Translations under genes and position numbers: made by a program
Assembly: GCF_900637195.1 (NCBI RefSeq)
Contig: NZ_LR134356.1
Span: forward strand, 2,976,001-3,040,000
Length of the DNA stretch: 64,000 bases
Direction: 5' to 3'
From: Mycolicibacterium aurum
Lineage (GTDB): Bacteria > Actinomycetota > Actinomycetes > Mycobacteriales > Mycobacteriaceae
Shown: in pieces, positions 1 to 8,396 of the stretch
How the letters are laid out: each line of letters starts with the position of its first letter
Position numbering within the stretch: position 1 is the stretch's first letter
Notes under the pieces: model-generated
What the model was told of the DNA's origin: nothing
Database searches by the model: none
Seen by the model: only the letters and a program-made list of their open reading frames with translations

Positions 1-428
1 GACGAGATGTTGATGATCGATCCGCCGCCATCGGTCTTCATGGCCTCGACCGAAGCCTGCATACCGAGGAACGTGCCCGTCAGGTTGACGTCGATCACTC
101 TCTGCCACTTGGCCATGTCGAACTGGCCGATCTGGCCGAGGGCCACGGTTCCGGCGTTGTTGACGAGCACGTTGAGCCTGCCGAACTCGCTGACCGCGGT
201 GGCCACGGCGGCGTCCCACTGGTCGGCCTGGGTGACGTCGAGATGGACGTAACGAATGGAGTCCGGTGTGGTGGCGTTGATCTCGGCTGCGAGAGCTTCG
301 CCCTTCTCATCGAGAATGTCGCCGATGACGACCTTGGCTCCTTCGGCGATCAGCGCCCGCGCATCCTCGGCGCCCATGCCCTGCGCGCCGCCGCTGATGA
401 GTGCCACTTTTCCGTCCACGCGTCCCAT
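1..428 (-). CDS. SDR-family dehydrogenase, N-terminal part (runs off window)
   Basis: Short-chain dehydrogenase/reductase, cut by the left window edge after 142 codons. Translating the minus strand from the ATG at 428 gives MGRVDGKVALISGGAQGMG, with the Rossmann glycine motif GGAQGMG near residues 14-20, a GDI acidic cofactor site near 37-39, LDVTQ near 64 and NNAG near 92-95. The catalytic Ser/Tyr/Lys lie outside the window. The sequence resembles mycobacterial FabG3/Rv2002-type 20-beta-hydroxysteroid dehydrogenases, from memory of that family. The start lies 35 bp from a KstR-type operator shared with the divergent gene, which fits a steroid-related role. Family is secure; the substrate is inferred. 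Confidence 0.9.
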   Translation of the reverse strand, partial: MGRVDGKVALISGGAQGMGAEDARALIAEGAKVVIGDILDEKGEALAAEINATTPDSIRYVHLDVTQADQWDAAVATAVSEFGRLNVLVNNAGTVALGQIGQFDMAKWQRVIDVNLTGTFLGMQASVEAMKTDGGGSIINIS

Positions 429-462
429 GACGCGTCAGGTTACCTCACGGGTAGACACAAAT

Positions 463-476
463 TAGAACCTGTTCCA
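463..476. promoter_or_regulatory. KstR-type operator in divergent promoter
   Basis: TAGAACCTGTTCCA matches the published mycobacterial KstR consensus TnnAACnnGTTnnA at every fixed position. It lies midway between the minus-strand SDR gene (start 428) and the plus-strand reductase (start 508), so one repressor could control both. KstR governs cholesterol catabolism in mycobacteria. Binding is inferred from the motif only. Confidence 0.7.
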
Positions 477-507
477 ATTTGCGCCCCGAGCCCGCATACT
501 GCTCGCC

Positions 508-1584
508 ATGGCAATTCGTGTGGCGCTCCTCGGAACCGGAAATTGCGGCAGTCTGGCGTTGCGCCAGCTCATCGAGGACGCCCGCTTCGACCTCGCCGGG
601 GTGTGGGTGTCGTCGGAGGCCAAATTCGGCAAGGACGCCGGCGAGCTCGCCCATCTCGACGTATCGACGGGCGTGACCGCGACCAACGACCTGGACGCGA
701 TCATCGCAGCGAAGCCCGACTGTGCGGTGTACTGCGCCATGGGCGACGTCCGGCCCCGGGAGGCGCTGGCCGACGTACGCGCCTTGCTCGAGGCAGGCAT
801 CGACGTCGTCGGGTCGTCCCCGGGATTTCTGGCTTACCCGTGGGGCGTGATCGGTGACAGAACCATCGAACGGGTGGAAACAGCTGCCCGCGAGGGGAAT
901 GCCAGCCTGTTCATCACCGGCGTCGACCCCGGCTTCGTCACCGACCTGCTGCCGCTCGCGCTGGCGAGTACCTGCCAGAACGTCAGCCAGATCCGCACCA
1001 TGGAGATCGCCGACTACGCCACCTATGACGGCGCGACCGTGATGTTCGACGTCATGGGTTTCGGTAACGAGATCGGCGACCTGCCGTTCCTGTACCAACC
1101 CGGCATGCTCAGTTCGGCGTGGGGCGTCGGGATCCGCCAACTCGCGGCCGGCCTCGGTATCACCGTCGACGAGATCCGGGATTCGGTCGAGCAGGAACCC
1201 GCCCCGGAGGATTTCGACGTCGCCGTCGGGACGATCAAGAAGGGGACCGTCGCGGCCGTGCGCTTCCTGATCGAGGGCATGGTGGACGGAAGGCCCGCCA
1301 TCGTGGTCGAGCACATCACCCGCTTACGCGGCGATCTGCGTCCCGACTGGGCCCAGCCCGCCCAGGAAGGCGGCTCGTATCGGGTGGAGATCACCGGCGA
1401 GCCGTCCTACGTCATGGACATCTGCCCCACCAGCCGCAACGGCGACCACAACTACGCGGCCATCCTGGCCGCGGCCGGGCGGATCGTCAACGCGATCCCC
1501 GACGTCGTCGACGCCGCACCGGGCATCCGGACGACGCTCGATCTTCCGTTGGCGACCGGCAGAGGCACCTACCGACCGGCCTGA
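508..1584 (+). CDS. DapB-like NAD(P)-dependent reductase
   Basis: A 358-residue protein starting MAIRVALLGTGNCGS, with a GxGxxG nucleotide-binding loop at residues 8-13 followed by a Rossmann fold and a C-terminal domain of the dihydrodipicolinate reductase / diaminopentanoate dehydrogenase type. It is far longer than true DapB (about 250 residues), so a lysine-pathway role is unlikely. Many mycobacteria carry such proteins, annotated only as dihydrodipicolinate reductase-like. It is transcribed away from the SDR gene across a shared KstR-type operator, suggesting a role in steroid or related lipid breakdown. No clear Shine-Dalgarno was seen; the ATG was chosen because the nucleotide-binding motif follows at once. 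The reaction is unknown. Confidence 0.85.
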   Translation: MAIRVALLGTGNCGSLALRQLIEDARFDLAGVWVSSEAKFGKDAGELAHLDVSTGVTATNDLDAIIAAKPDCAVYCAMGDVRPREALADVRALLEAGIDVVGSSPGFLAYPWGVIGDRTIERVETAAREGNASLFITGVDPGFVTDLLPLALASTCQNVSQIRTMEIADYATYDGATVMFDVMGFGNEIGDLPFLYQPGMLSSAWGVGIRQLAAGLGITVDEIRDSVEQEPAPEDFDVAVGTIKKGTVAAVRFLIEGMVDGRPAIVVEHITRLRGDLRPDWAQPAQEGGSYRVEITGEPSYVMDICPTSRNGDHNYAAILAAAGRIVNAIPDVVDAAPGIRTTLDLPLATGRGTYRPA

Positions 1585-1585
1585 C

Positions 1586-2032
1586 TCAGCGCCGGTTGAT
1601 GCCGCGCCATTCCAGGCGCACCGTGGTGCCGCTCTGCGACGGCTCGATCGCCGCATCGTCTGAGAGGGTCTCCATCAGCGGAATGCCCCGCCCTCGGGTG
1701 CGGGGCGCGGGTTCGACCTGACGCTGACGCCACGTCCCGCGGTCGGATATGCACGCGCTGAGAGTGTGGGCATCGGCGTCGTAGATCACCTGGATGTCGA
1801 TGGTCCCGGGTTGGTCGGCCAGCAGGTAGGCGAATTCGGCGGAGTTCGCCAGCGCTTCGTTGATCGCGAGGACGACGTCACTGCAGCGCACCTCGTCGAT
1901 GGCGAAGACTTTCTTCAGCCACTCGCTGAAGTCTTGGCGCACCCGGGCGACCGCAGCCGCGTTCGCGTCGAAGCCGAATCGCTCGAAGCGTTCGTCGTTG
2001 GCTACCTCAGACGGAGGCATGGAATCGATCAT
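1586..2032 (-). CDS. RsbW-like anti-sigma factor / serine kinase
   Basis: A 148-residue protein with a GHKL (HATPase_c) ATP-binding fold. The N-box is INEALANSAEFAY near residues 58-70, the G1-like loop is DRGTW near 97-101, the G2 region is RGRGIPLME near 112-120, and GTTVRLEW lies at the C-terminus. Proteins of this kind bind and inhibit an alternative sigma factor and phosphorylate a STAS-domain antagonist. The next gene on the same strand (2078-2467) encodes such a STAS protein, giving a standard partner-switching pair. No sigma factor gene is present nearby, so the target is not identified. The gene is convergent with, and almost touching, the reductase ending at 1584. Confidence 0.85.
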   Translation of the reverse strand: MIDSMPPSEVANDERFERFGFDANAAAVARVRQDFSEWLKKVFAIDEVRCSDVVLAINEALANSAEFAYLLADQPGTIDIQVIYDADAHTLSACISDRGTWRQRQVEPAPRTRGRGIPLMETLSDDAAIEPSQSGTTVRLEWRGINRR

Positions 2033-2077
2033 GGCAGTCGGTGGCTACCCTTCAGCGCACGTTCCTAAGCGGGTTTC

Positions 2078-2467
2078 CTATGTGTCGCGCGCCGCAAGGG
2101 CTTCGTCGAGGTTGGGATACATCGCGACGATGTCTGCGATGCCGACCAGCTTGAGGGGGCGGCTCGTTGCGGGACCGTCCGCCACGACGCTGATCGCGAC
2201 CTCGGGGCCGGCCTTGTCGTGGGCGGCGACCAGGACTCCCATCCCAGCCGACGCGAGGAACTCCACGTCGGTGAAATCGATGACCACACCCGCGGGCTTC
2301 TGCTCCAGCGCCGTGTCGATCGCGGTCTCCAGCTGGGGCGAGGTGATCATGTCGACGACACCGGCCACTGCGACGACGGCGGTCCGGTCGACCCACCGCT
2401 GCGTGACGACACAGGTCGAGGAGGACGCTCCTCCAGAACTCGTGCCTTCAGCTGCTTGCTCGTCCAA
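2078..2467 (-). CDS. STAS-domain anti-sigma factor antagonist
   Basis: A 129-residue SpoIIAA/RsbV-type protein. After a low-complexity Ser/Gly-rich N-terminus comes a single STAS domain, with VVIDFTDVEFLASAGMGVL near residues 60-78; the Ser in the LASAG loop is the usual phosphorylation site. The unphosphorylated form is expected to release a sigma factor from its anti-sigma partner. It lies 45 bp upstream of the RsbW-like kinase gene in the same direction, so the two are probably one operon, with the antagonist first. The sigma factor controlled cannot be told from this window. Confidence 0.88.
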   Translation of the reverse strand: MDEQAAEGTSSGGASSSTCVVTQRWVDRTAVVAVAGVVDMITSPQLETAIDTALEQKPAGVVIDFTDVEFLASAGMGVLVAAHDKAGPEVAISVVADGPATSRPLKLVGIADIVAMYPNLDEALAARDT

Positions 2468-2700
2468 GGTTCACCTTCCATGTCAGGCCGCTCATCGCAT
2501 ACTGCGGGAGCACAGATCAGTGCCACTCGCGCAGGCTGCATCCTGAACCCGGCAAGACCAAACTACCGTGGTCGGCTGCTGCGACCAGGCCACAGAGTAG
2601 ACCAGTCGCGCTGGGCACGCCCGTAGCATGGCTGTCGGCACTTCGTGCCTGCCCCGTGACAAGTCGAACGGCGGGTGCCCGCGGACGTGAGGAGCGCAGT

Positions 2701-3465
2701 GTGACCGCCGACGCCGCGACCCCGGTCAACCCCCTCGCGGAGATCGAGGCCAGCCCGCCGGGACCCGCCACCGGCGTGTTCTTCGACCTGGACGGGACAC
2801 TCGTCGACGGATTCACCGCCACTGCCCACGCCGGGGACCGCATCCGTCGCCGACAGGCCCGCATCGGCGAGGTCACCGGTGTCATCGAGGCCGCGATGCG
2901 CTACAAGTTCGGCCGGGTGAACTTCACGAAACTCCTCGAGCGCGCGGCCGGTTACCTGCGCGGGGAAACCCTGGCCGAGCTCGACGTCGTGGGCGCGCGA
3001 CTCTTCACCGAGCGCGTGCAGTCCCGGGTGTTCCCGGCGATGCGCGAGATCGTGCTGGCCCATCAGCGCCGCGGGCACACCGTCGTCCTGAGCTCGTCGG
3101 CGCTGACGATCCACGCCGAACCCGTGGCCCGTTACCTGGAGATCGGCCACGTCCTGTGCAACCACTTCGAAGTGGACGACGACGACCGGCTCACCGGCCG
3201 GATCACCAGGCCGGTGATCTGGGGCAAACGAAAGGCTGCCGCGGTGCAGGAGTTCTGCGCAGAACGCGGCATCGACCTCGCGGGCAGCTATTTCTACGCC
3301 GACGGAAACGAGGACATCGCGCTGATGTCCCTCGTCGGGAATCCCCGGCCGGTGAACCCGCGACGTGAGCTCGCCGCGATGGCCGTCGAGCTGGGGTGGC
3401 CGGTGCTGCGGGTGACTGCACCCGGAAAGGGTTCCTCGGCCGGGCTCCGTGGTGTACTAAAGTAG
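2701..3465 (+). CDS. HAD-superfamily (subfamily IB) phosphatase
   Basis: Haloacid dehalogenase-type hydrolase of the phosphoserine-phosphatase-like IB group. Motif I is FFDLDGTLVDG near residues 26-36 (nucleophile and acid Asp), motif II is the Ser in VVLSSSA, and motif III/IV comprises Lys in GKRKA and YADGNEDIALM. The family removes phosphate from small molecules; a related domain occurs fused to PlsC acyltransferases in mycobacteria. The frame opens upstream at 2656, but the GTG at 2701 is preferred because GAGGAG lies 6 bp before it, giving 254 residues. Its stop codon overlaps the KstR-type operator of the next gene. The substrate is unknown. Confidence 0.85.
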   Translation: MTADAATPVNPLAEIEASPPGPATGVFFDLDGTLVDGFTATAHAGDRIRRRQARIGEVTGVIEAAMRYKFGRVNFTKLLERAAGYLRGETLAELDVVGARLFTERVQSRVFPAMREIVLAHQRRGHTVVLSSSALTIHAEPVARYLEIGHVLCNHFEVDDDDRLTGRITRPVIWGKRKAAAVQEFCAERGIDLAGSYFYADGNEDIALMSLVGNPRPVNPRRELAAMAVELGWPVLRVTAPGKGSSAGLRGVLK

Positions 3466-3476
3466 AACACGTTTCA
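3463..3476. promoter_or_regulatory. KstR-type operator upstream of flavoprotein gene
   Basis: TAGAACACGTTTCA fits TnnAACnnGTTnnA at every fixed position. It begins inside the stop codon of the HAD gene and ends 43 bp before the preferred start of the nitronate monooxygenase-like gene, a natural place for a promoter operator. This is the second full match in 3 kb. Confidence 0.68.
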
Positions 3477-3519
3477 GTTTTGAATCTTGTCTTACCTATG
3501 GCCATACCAGGAGCGGACT

Positions 3520-4653
3520 ATGCACACTCCCCTGTGCGACCAACTCGGCATCGAGTTCCCCATCTTCGCGTTCACCCATTGCCGCGACGTCGTCGTCGCC
3601 GTGAGCAAGGCTGGCGGTTTCGGCGTGCTCGGTGCAGTCGGGTTCACGCCTGAGCAGCTGGAGATCGAGCTGAACTGGATCGACGAGAACATCGGCGATC
3701 ACCCCTACGGCGTCGACATCGTGATCCCTAACAAGTACGAAGGCATGGATGCCGTCGACATGGATCCCGAGGTCCTCAAGAAGACGCTCAACGATCTCGT
3801 GCCGCAGGAGCACATCGACTTCGCCAAGAAGATCCTCTCCGACCACGGTGTGCCGGTCGACCACAGCGACGACGACGCGCTGCAGCTGCTCGGCTGGACC
3901 GAAGCGACGGCGACGCCGCAGGTCGAGGTGGCACTGCAGCACCCGAAGGTCACGATGATCGCCAACGCGCTTGGCACCCCGCCGGCCGACATGATCAAGC
4001 ACATCCACGACGCCGGCCGCGTGGTGGCGGCGCTGTGCGGTTCGCCCTACCAGGCGCGCAAGCACGCCGACGCCGGTGTCGACATCATCATCGCCCAGGG
4101 CGGCGAGGCGGGTGGGCACTGCGGCGACGTGGGCTCGATCGTGTTGTGGCCGCAGGTGGTCAAGGAGGTCGCGCCGGTGCCGGTGCTGGCCGCCGGCGGC
4201 ATCGGCAGCGGTCAGCAGATCGCCGCCGCACTGGCACTGGGCGCCCAGGGCGCCTGGACCGGATCCCAGTGGGTCATGGTCGAGGAATCCGAGCACACCC
4301 CGGTCCAGCATGCCGCCTACGCCAAGGCCACCAGTCGCGACACCGTCCGTAGCCGTTCGTTCACCGGCAAGCCCGCGCGCATGCTGAAGAACGACTGGAC
4401 CGAGGCGTGGGAGAGCCCGGACACCCCGAATCCGCTCGGAATGCCGTTGCAGTACATGGTGTCCGGCATGGCGGTCGCGGCGACGCACAAGTTCCCGAAC
4501 GAGTCCGTCGACGTCGCGTTCAATCCCGTCGGTCAGGTAGTCGGCCAGTTCACCAAGGTCGAGAAGACCTCGACGGTGATCCAGCGCTGGGTGCAGGAGT
4601 ATCTGGAAGCGACCAGCACGCTCAACGAACTCAACGAAGCCGCCAGCGTCTAG
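3520..4653 (+). CDS. Nitronate monooxygenase-like FMN oxidoreductase
   Basis: A 377-residue TIM-barrel flavoprotein of the nitronate monooxygenase / NPD family. It starts MHTPLCDQLGIEFPIF and carries an FMN phosphate-binding region, QGGEAGGHCGDVGSI followed by VLAAGGIGSGQQIAAALALGAQ. Members oxidise nitronates or act as NAD(P)H:quinone reductases; several mycobacterial paralogues sit in sterol-degradation regulons. The ATG at 3520 is preferred over the TTG at 3487 because AGGAG sits 6 bp upstream and homology starts there. A KstR-type site lies just upstream. The gene ends just before a strong inverted repeat. The physiological substrate is unknown. Confidence 0.88.
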   Translation: MHTPLCDQLGIEFPIFAFTHCRDVVVAVSKAGGFGVLGAVGFTPEQLEIELNWIDENIGDHPYGVDIVIPNKYEGMDAVDMDPEVLKKTLNDLVPQEHIDFAKKILSDHGVPVDHSDDDALQLLGWTEATATPQVEVALQHPKVTMIANALGTPPADMIKHIHDAGRVVAALCGSPYQARKHADAGVDIIIAQGGEAGGHCGDVGSIVLWPQVVKEVAPVPVLAAGGIGSGQQIAAALALGAQGAWTGSQWVMVEESEHTPVQHAAYAKATSRDTVRSRSFTGKPARMLKNDWTEAWESPDTPNPLGMPLQYMVSGMAVAATHKFPNESVDVAFNPVGQVVGQFTKVEKTSTVIQRWVQEYLEATSTLNELNEAASV

Positions 4654-4660
4654 CCAGTGA

Positions 4661-4705
4661 TTTCGGTGTAGTTGGTCAGCCTGGCGTTGACCAACTACAC
4701 CGAAA
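4661..4705. terminator. Perfect 18-bp hairpin after flavoprotein gene
   Basis: The left arm TTTCGGTGTAGTTGGTCA (4661-4678) is exactly complementary to the right arm at 4688-4705, with a 9-nt loop. It begins 7 bp after the stop codon at 4653. There is no U-tract, common for mycobacterial terminators. It could alternatively be a dispersed palindromic repeat. Confidence 0.6.
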
Positions 4706-4818
4706 CGCGAGGTGCGCTCCAGCACCTCGACCTGTAACCGCCGGCCCCCACGCATTCCTCGCAAGTCGATCCCACCGTCGCTATCACACCGAGCTCGTGT
4801 TCCGCTCGGCCCTTGGAT

Positions 4819-4838
4819 TATGTAGAGTTGCATACATA
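4819..4838. promoter_or_regulatory. Inverted-repeat operator candidate for TetR gene
   Basis: TATGTA and TACATA are perfect inverted copies separated by 8 bp, ending 17 bp before the GTG start of the TetR gene and just before its ribosome-binding site (GGAAGGA). The symmetry and position suit autoregulation by the encoded TetR protein. No experimental support. Confidence 0.55.
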
Positions 4839-4855
4839 GCCGGAAGGAGCCCGCG

Positions 4856-5449
4856 GTGACGAGTCCTCGTGAGCGGATGGTGGTGTCGGCCGCCCTGTTG
4901 ATCCGGGAGCGCGGCGCGCATCCGACGGCCATCGCCGACGTGCTGGAACACAGCGGCGCGCCTCGCGGATCGGCCTACCACTACTTTCCCGGCGGGCGGA
5001 CTCAACTTCTCTGCGAAGCCGTCGACTACGCGGCGGAGTTCATGGCCGCGCAGCTCGCGCAGGCCCAGTCCAGCGTGGACGCACTCGACCGGCTGTTCGA
5101 CAGCTACCGGAAGCAGTTGCAGCGCAGCGAGTTTCGCGCTGGCTGTCCGGTGGTCGCGGTCGCCGTCGAGTCGGGTGTCCCGGAGAAGCCGGACAACCCG
5201 GTGACCGAGCGGGCCGCGGCGGCATTCGCCCGCTGGCGCGAGGTCATCGGGCAGCGGCTACGCGCCGACGGCATTGCGGCCAAGGATGCCGACGCTCTGG
5301 CGATGCTCGTGCTCACCTCGTTCGAAGGGGCGATCGTCGTCGCGCGGGCGGCCCGGGATGTCGAACCACTCGACCTCGTCCACACCCAGCTGCGCTCGCT
5401 GATCGCTGCGCAGATCCGGCCCACCTCACGGAAGCGAGCGACGCGATGA
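4856..5449 (+). CDS. TetR/AcrR-family transcriptional regulator
   Basis: A 197-residue regulator. The N-terminal helix-turn-helix spans about residues 8-50 (RMVVSAALLIRERG followed by GSAYHYFPGGR, the TetR recognition-helix signature), then a LmrA/YxaF-like ligand domain. The GTG start at 4856 follows GGAAGGAG by about 8 bp. Its stop overlaps the ATG of the molybdopterin enzyme (ATGA), so the two are translationally coupled and probably co-regulated. It is likely a repressor of its own operon through the palindrome at 4819-4838; the inducer is unknown. Confidence 0.92.
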   Translation: MTSPRERMVVSAALLIRERGAHPTAIADVLEHSGAPRGSAYHYFPGGRTQLLCEAVDYAAEFMAAQLAQAQSSVDALDRLFDSYRKQLQRSEFRAGCPVVAVAVESGVPEKPDNPVTERAAAAFARWREVIGQRLRADGIAAKDADALAMLVLTSFEGAIVVARAARDVEPLDLVHTQLRSLIAAQIRPTSRKRATR

Positions 5450-7722
5450 CCGAACCGACCGCAGACTGGCAGGCCAGCGCGTGCATTCTCTGCGAGTGCA
5501 ACTGCGGCATCGTCGTTCAGGTGCAGGACCGCCGCCTCGCCCGGATCCGGGGCGACAAACAGCATCCCGCGTCCCGCGGCTACACATGCAACAAAGCGCT
5601 GCGCCTCGACCACTATCAGAACAGCCGTAACCGGCTCACCTCGCCGATGCGTCGCCGTCCCGACGGGACCTACGAGGAGATCGACTGGGACACCGCGATC
5701 GCCGAGATCGCCGCGGGCCTGCAGGCGATCGCCACAACGCACGGCGGTGACAAGATCATGTACTACGGCGGGGGCGGCCAGGGAAATCACCTCGGCGGCG
5801 CGTACAGCGGGGCGGTCCTCAAGGCGCTCGGTTCCCACCACCGGTCCAACGCGCTGGCCCAGGAGAAGACCGGCGAGCACTGGGTCGACGCGCATTTCTA
5901 CGGCGGTCACACCCGGGGGGAGTTCGAGCACGCCGAGGTGTCGGTGTTCGTCGGCAAGAATCCCTGGATGTCGCAGAGCTTTCCGCGCGCCCGCGTGGTG
6001 CTCAACGAGATCTCCAAGGACCCGGCCCGGTCGATGGTCGTCATCGATCCCGTCGTCACCGACACCGCCAAGATGGCCGACTTCCACCTCCGGGTGCGCC
6101 CCGGCACCGATGCCTGGTGTCTCGCCGCGCTGGCCGGGGTTCTGGTGCAGGAAAAGCTATGCGACGAAGACTTTCTCGCGCAGCACGTCAACGGCGTCGA
6201 CGCGGTGCGGGAGGTGCTGGCCGAGGTACCTGTCGGTGAGTACGCCCGGCGATGCGGCGTCGACGAAGACCTCGTCCGGGCGGTCGCGCGCCGGATCGGC
6301 ACAGCGGGAAGCGTCGCGGTGTTCGAGGACCTGGGCGTTCAGCAGTCCCCCAACAGCACGTTGTGCTCCTACCTCAACAAGATGCTCTGGATCCTCACCG
6401 GCAACTTCGGCAAACGCGGTGCCCAGCATCTCCATTCGTCGTTCGCGCCGCTGTTCCGCCCGGGCGGCGTCGGCCGCACTCCGGTGACCGGTGCGCCGAT
6501 CATCGGCGGTTTGATGCCGAGCAATGTGGTGCCCGAGGAGATCCTCACCGACCATCCCGACAGATTCCGGGCCCTGATCGTGGAGAGCAGCAACCCGGCC
6601 CACTCGGTCGCCGACTCCGGTGCCGTGGCCAGGGCCTTCGCCGAACTCGAGTTGCTCGTCGTCATCGACGTCGCGATGACGGAGACCGCCAGGCTGGCCC
6701 ACTACGTGCTGCCGGCCGCCAGCCAGTTCGAGAAGGTGGAAGCGACGTTCTTCAACCTGGAGTTCCCGCACAACACCTTCCATCTTCGGCACCGGCTGAT
6801 GGAGCCGCTGCCGGGGACGTTGCCCGAACCCGAGATCTGGGCACGTCTGATGCGTGCGCTCGGCGTGGTCGACGACGCCGAACTGACGCCGTTGCGGCGC
6901 GCCGCGGCGCAGGGTCTGCCCGCGTTCACCGAAGCGTTCCTGGCCGCGGTCGGCGCGAACCCCGGGCTCGGCAAGGTGCTGCCGTTCGTGTTGTACGAGA
7001 CGCTCGGTCCGTCGCTGCCGGAGGGACTCTCCGGCGCGGCGGCGCTGTGGGGGCTGGCGCAGAAGGCGGCCATGACCTATCCGGAGGCGGTGCGCCGCGC
7101 AGGACATGCGGACGGCAACGCGTTGTTCGAGGCGATCCTCACCGAACGCTCAGGCGTGACCTTCACCGTCCACGAGTACGAGGATGATTTCGCGTTGATC
7201 GCCCACCCGGACCGCAGGATCGCCCTGGAGATGCCGGAGATGCTCGCCGACATCCGCGCCCTCGTCGATACACCGGCCGGCCGCACCGACGCCGAGTTCC
7301 CAATCGTGCTGTCGGCCGGCGAACGTCGCGCGTTCACCGCCAACGACATCATCCGGGATCCGTCGTGGCGTACGCGCGACACGGACGGCGCGCTCCGGGT
7401 GAGCGTCGAGGACGCGGCGTCTCTCGGTCTCGTGGACGGCGGTCGCGCCAGGATCACGACGGCGGCGGGCAGCGCCGAGGCGACCGTGGAGGTCACAGCC
7501 GCCATGCTGCCCGGGCATGCTGCGCTACCCAACGGCTATGGTCTCGACTTCGCCGACGCCGACGGTGGCGCCGAGGTGCCCGGCGTGGCGCCCAACGCGC
7601 TGACGTCGAGCACATGGCGCGATGCCTACGCCGGAACGCCATGGCACAAGCACGTGCCCGCGCGGATCGAGAAAGTGGTCGAGAAGGCCGAGGCCGCCGG
7701 CCGCGTCCCCGCGATGAGCTAG
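5446..7722 (+). CDS. Molybdopterin-dependent oxidoreductase (formate dehydrogenase-like)
   Basis: A 758-residue DMSO-reductase-superfamily enzyme. The N-terminus has a 4Fe-4S motif, CILCECNCG followed by GYTCNKA (Cys near residues 12, 15, 19 and 46). The catalytic molybdopterin domains follow (VFVGKNPWMSQ, VIDPVVTDTAKMADFHLRVRPGTD), and a molydop-binding beta-barrel closes the protein (FTANDIIRDPSWR onward). There is no signal peptide, so it is cytoplasmic. The family includes formate dehydrogenases, assimilatory nitrate reductases and many uncharacterised actinobacterial oxidoreductases; substrate cannot be assigned. It is coupled to the upstream TetR gene by a 4-bp overlap. No partner electron-transfer subunit is adjacent. 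Confidence 0.9.
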   Translation: MTEPTADWQASACILCECNCGIVVQVQDRRLARIRGDKQHPASRGYTCNKALRLDHYQNSRNRLTSPMRRRPDGTYEEIDWDTAIAEIAAGLQAIATTHGGDKIMYYGGGGQGNHLGGAYSGAVLKALGSHHRSNALAQEKTGEHWVDAHFYGGHTRGEFEHAEVSVFVGKNPWMSQSFPRARVVLNEISKDPARSMVVIDPVVTDTAKMADFHLRVRPGTDAWCLAALAGVLVQEKLCDEDFLAQHVNGVDAVREVLAEVPVGEYARRCGVDEDLVRAVARRIGTAGSVAVFEDLGVQQSPNSTLCSYLNKMLWILTGNFGKRGAQHLHSSFAPLFRPGGVGRTPVTGAPIIGGLMPSNVVPEEILTDHPDRFRALIVESSNPAHSVADSGAVARAFAELELLVVIDVAMTETARLAHYVLPAASQFEKVEATFFNLEFPHNTFHLRHRLMEPLPGTLPEPEIWARLMRALGVVDDAELTPLRRAAAQGLPAFTEAFLAAVGANPGLGKVLPFVLYETLGPSLPEGLSGAAALWGLAQKAAMTYPEAVRRAGHADGNALFEAILTERSGVTFTVHEYEDDFALIAHPDRRIALEMPEMLADIRALVDTPAGRTDAEFPIVLSAGERRAFTANDIIRDPSWRTRDTDGALRVSVEDAASLGLVDGGRARITTAAGSAEATVEVTAAMLPGHAALPNGYGLDFADADGGAEVPGVAPNALTSSTWRDAYAGTPWHKHVPARIEKVVEKAEAAGRVPAMS

Positions 7723-8219
7723 GGAACGACCGGCGGTGCCAACGGTGCGGGCGCCGGCGCGGGCGGGCCGGTGGGCTCTCCGCCGGCCGGGGAAGCACTC
7801 ATCGGACGCTGGGTCAGCAACAGCAGCGCGTTGCTGCCGCTGACCTCCTGGGTCTGCATCGCGTGCCACAGATCCCGCAGATACCCGAGCCGGGACTGCG
7901 ACGTCGGCGTGACCGCGGTGCCGGGAGGCGGGTTGTCCGGGCTCAACAGGTGTGGAACGCCCTCGGCGACGGGATCCGCGGCCAGCGGGGCGGCGGCGGG
8001 ATCAGCGGCGGGCGCGAGCGGCACGGCGGCGGGCGCGGGCAGCGGCGCGGCGGGCACCGTCATCGGCATCGGCATCGGCGCCGTCATCGGCATTGGCGCC
8101 GGATCAGGAATCGGCGGTGCGGCGGGATCGGCGAGAGCGGACGGGGCGGTGGCGACCAGCGCCGCGAATGCAGCCGCTCCGATGATGGACGCAGTCCCTG
8201 CGCGGAAACCGAACTTCAC
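7719..8219 (-). CDS. Exported Pro/Ala-rich protein of unknown function
   Basis: A 166-residue protein with a clear Sec signal peptide: MKFGFRAG, then a hydrophobic Ala-rich core, then a likely cleavage after ALA at about residue 31. Next comes a low-complexity stretch rich in Pro, Ala and Met (repeated PMPM units at roughly residues 40-55), a short ordered part (SRLGYLRDLWHAMQTQEVSG) and a Pro-rich tail. GTG at 8219 is preceded by GGAAGG. It overlaps the stop of the molybdopterin gene by 4 bp, tail to tail. Such Pro/Ala-rich exported proteins are common in mycobacterial envelopes; no function can be assigned. Confidence 0.8.
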   Translation of the reverse strand: MKFGFRAGTASIIGAAAFAALVATAPSALADPAAPPIPDPAPMPMTAPMPMPMTVPAAPLPAPAAVPLAPAADPAAAPLAADPVAEGVPHLLSPDNPPPGTAVTPTSQSRLGYLRDLWHAMQTQEVSGSNALLLLTQRPMSASPAGGEPTGPPAPAPAPLAPPVVP

Positions 8220-8396
8220 GTTGCACCCTTCCGGTCGCTGATCTCACTACAGAATGCATCAGCTTTCGGCCCGGTTTCGTTACAACGGCGGACTGACGCC
8301 GGCGGAGATTTCCTGTTCTTCGCCGAACTCGTCTCGCCGAAGCGGTCGCGTGGTGTAGCAATGCGTTACGCCCACTTGACGCTTAGGAGCCAACGT

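Noticed and set aside
3496..4932. Long minus-strand frame opposite the nitronate monooxygenase-like gene
   Set aside because: Composition (Arg/His/Asp-rich, no motif) is that of an antisense shadow in high-GC DNA, and it crosses the hairpin and the TetR operator.
8025..8105. Short tandem repeats (GGCATC-type) as a possible CRISPR or VNTR
   Set aside because: They encode the PMPM-type repeats of the exported protein and have no spacer structure.
7365..8396. Upstream extension of the P450 frame
   Set aside because: Arg-rich shadow of the molybdopterin enzyme and the exported-protein gene; the ATG at 8397 has a good ribosome-binding site and starts the P450 homology.
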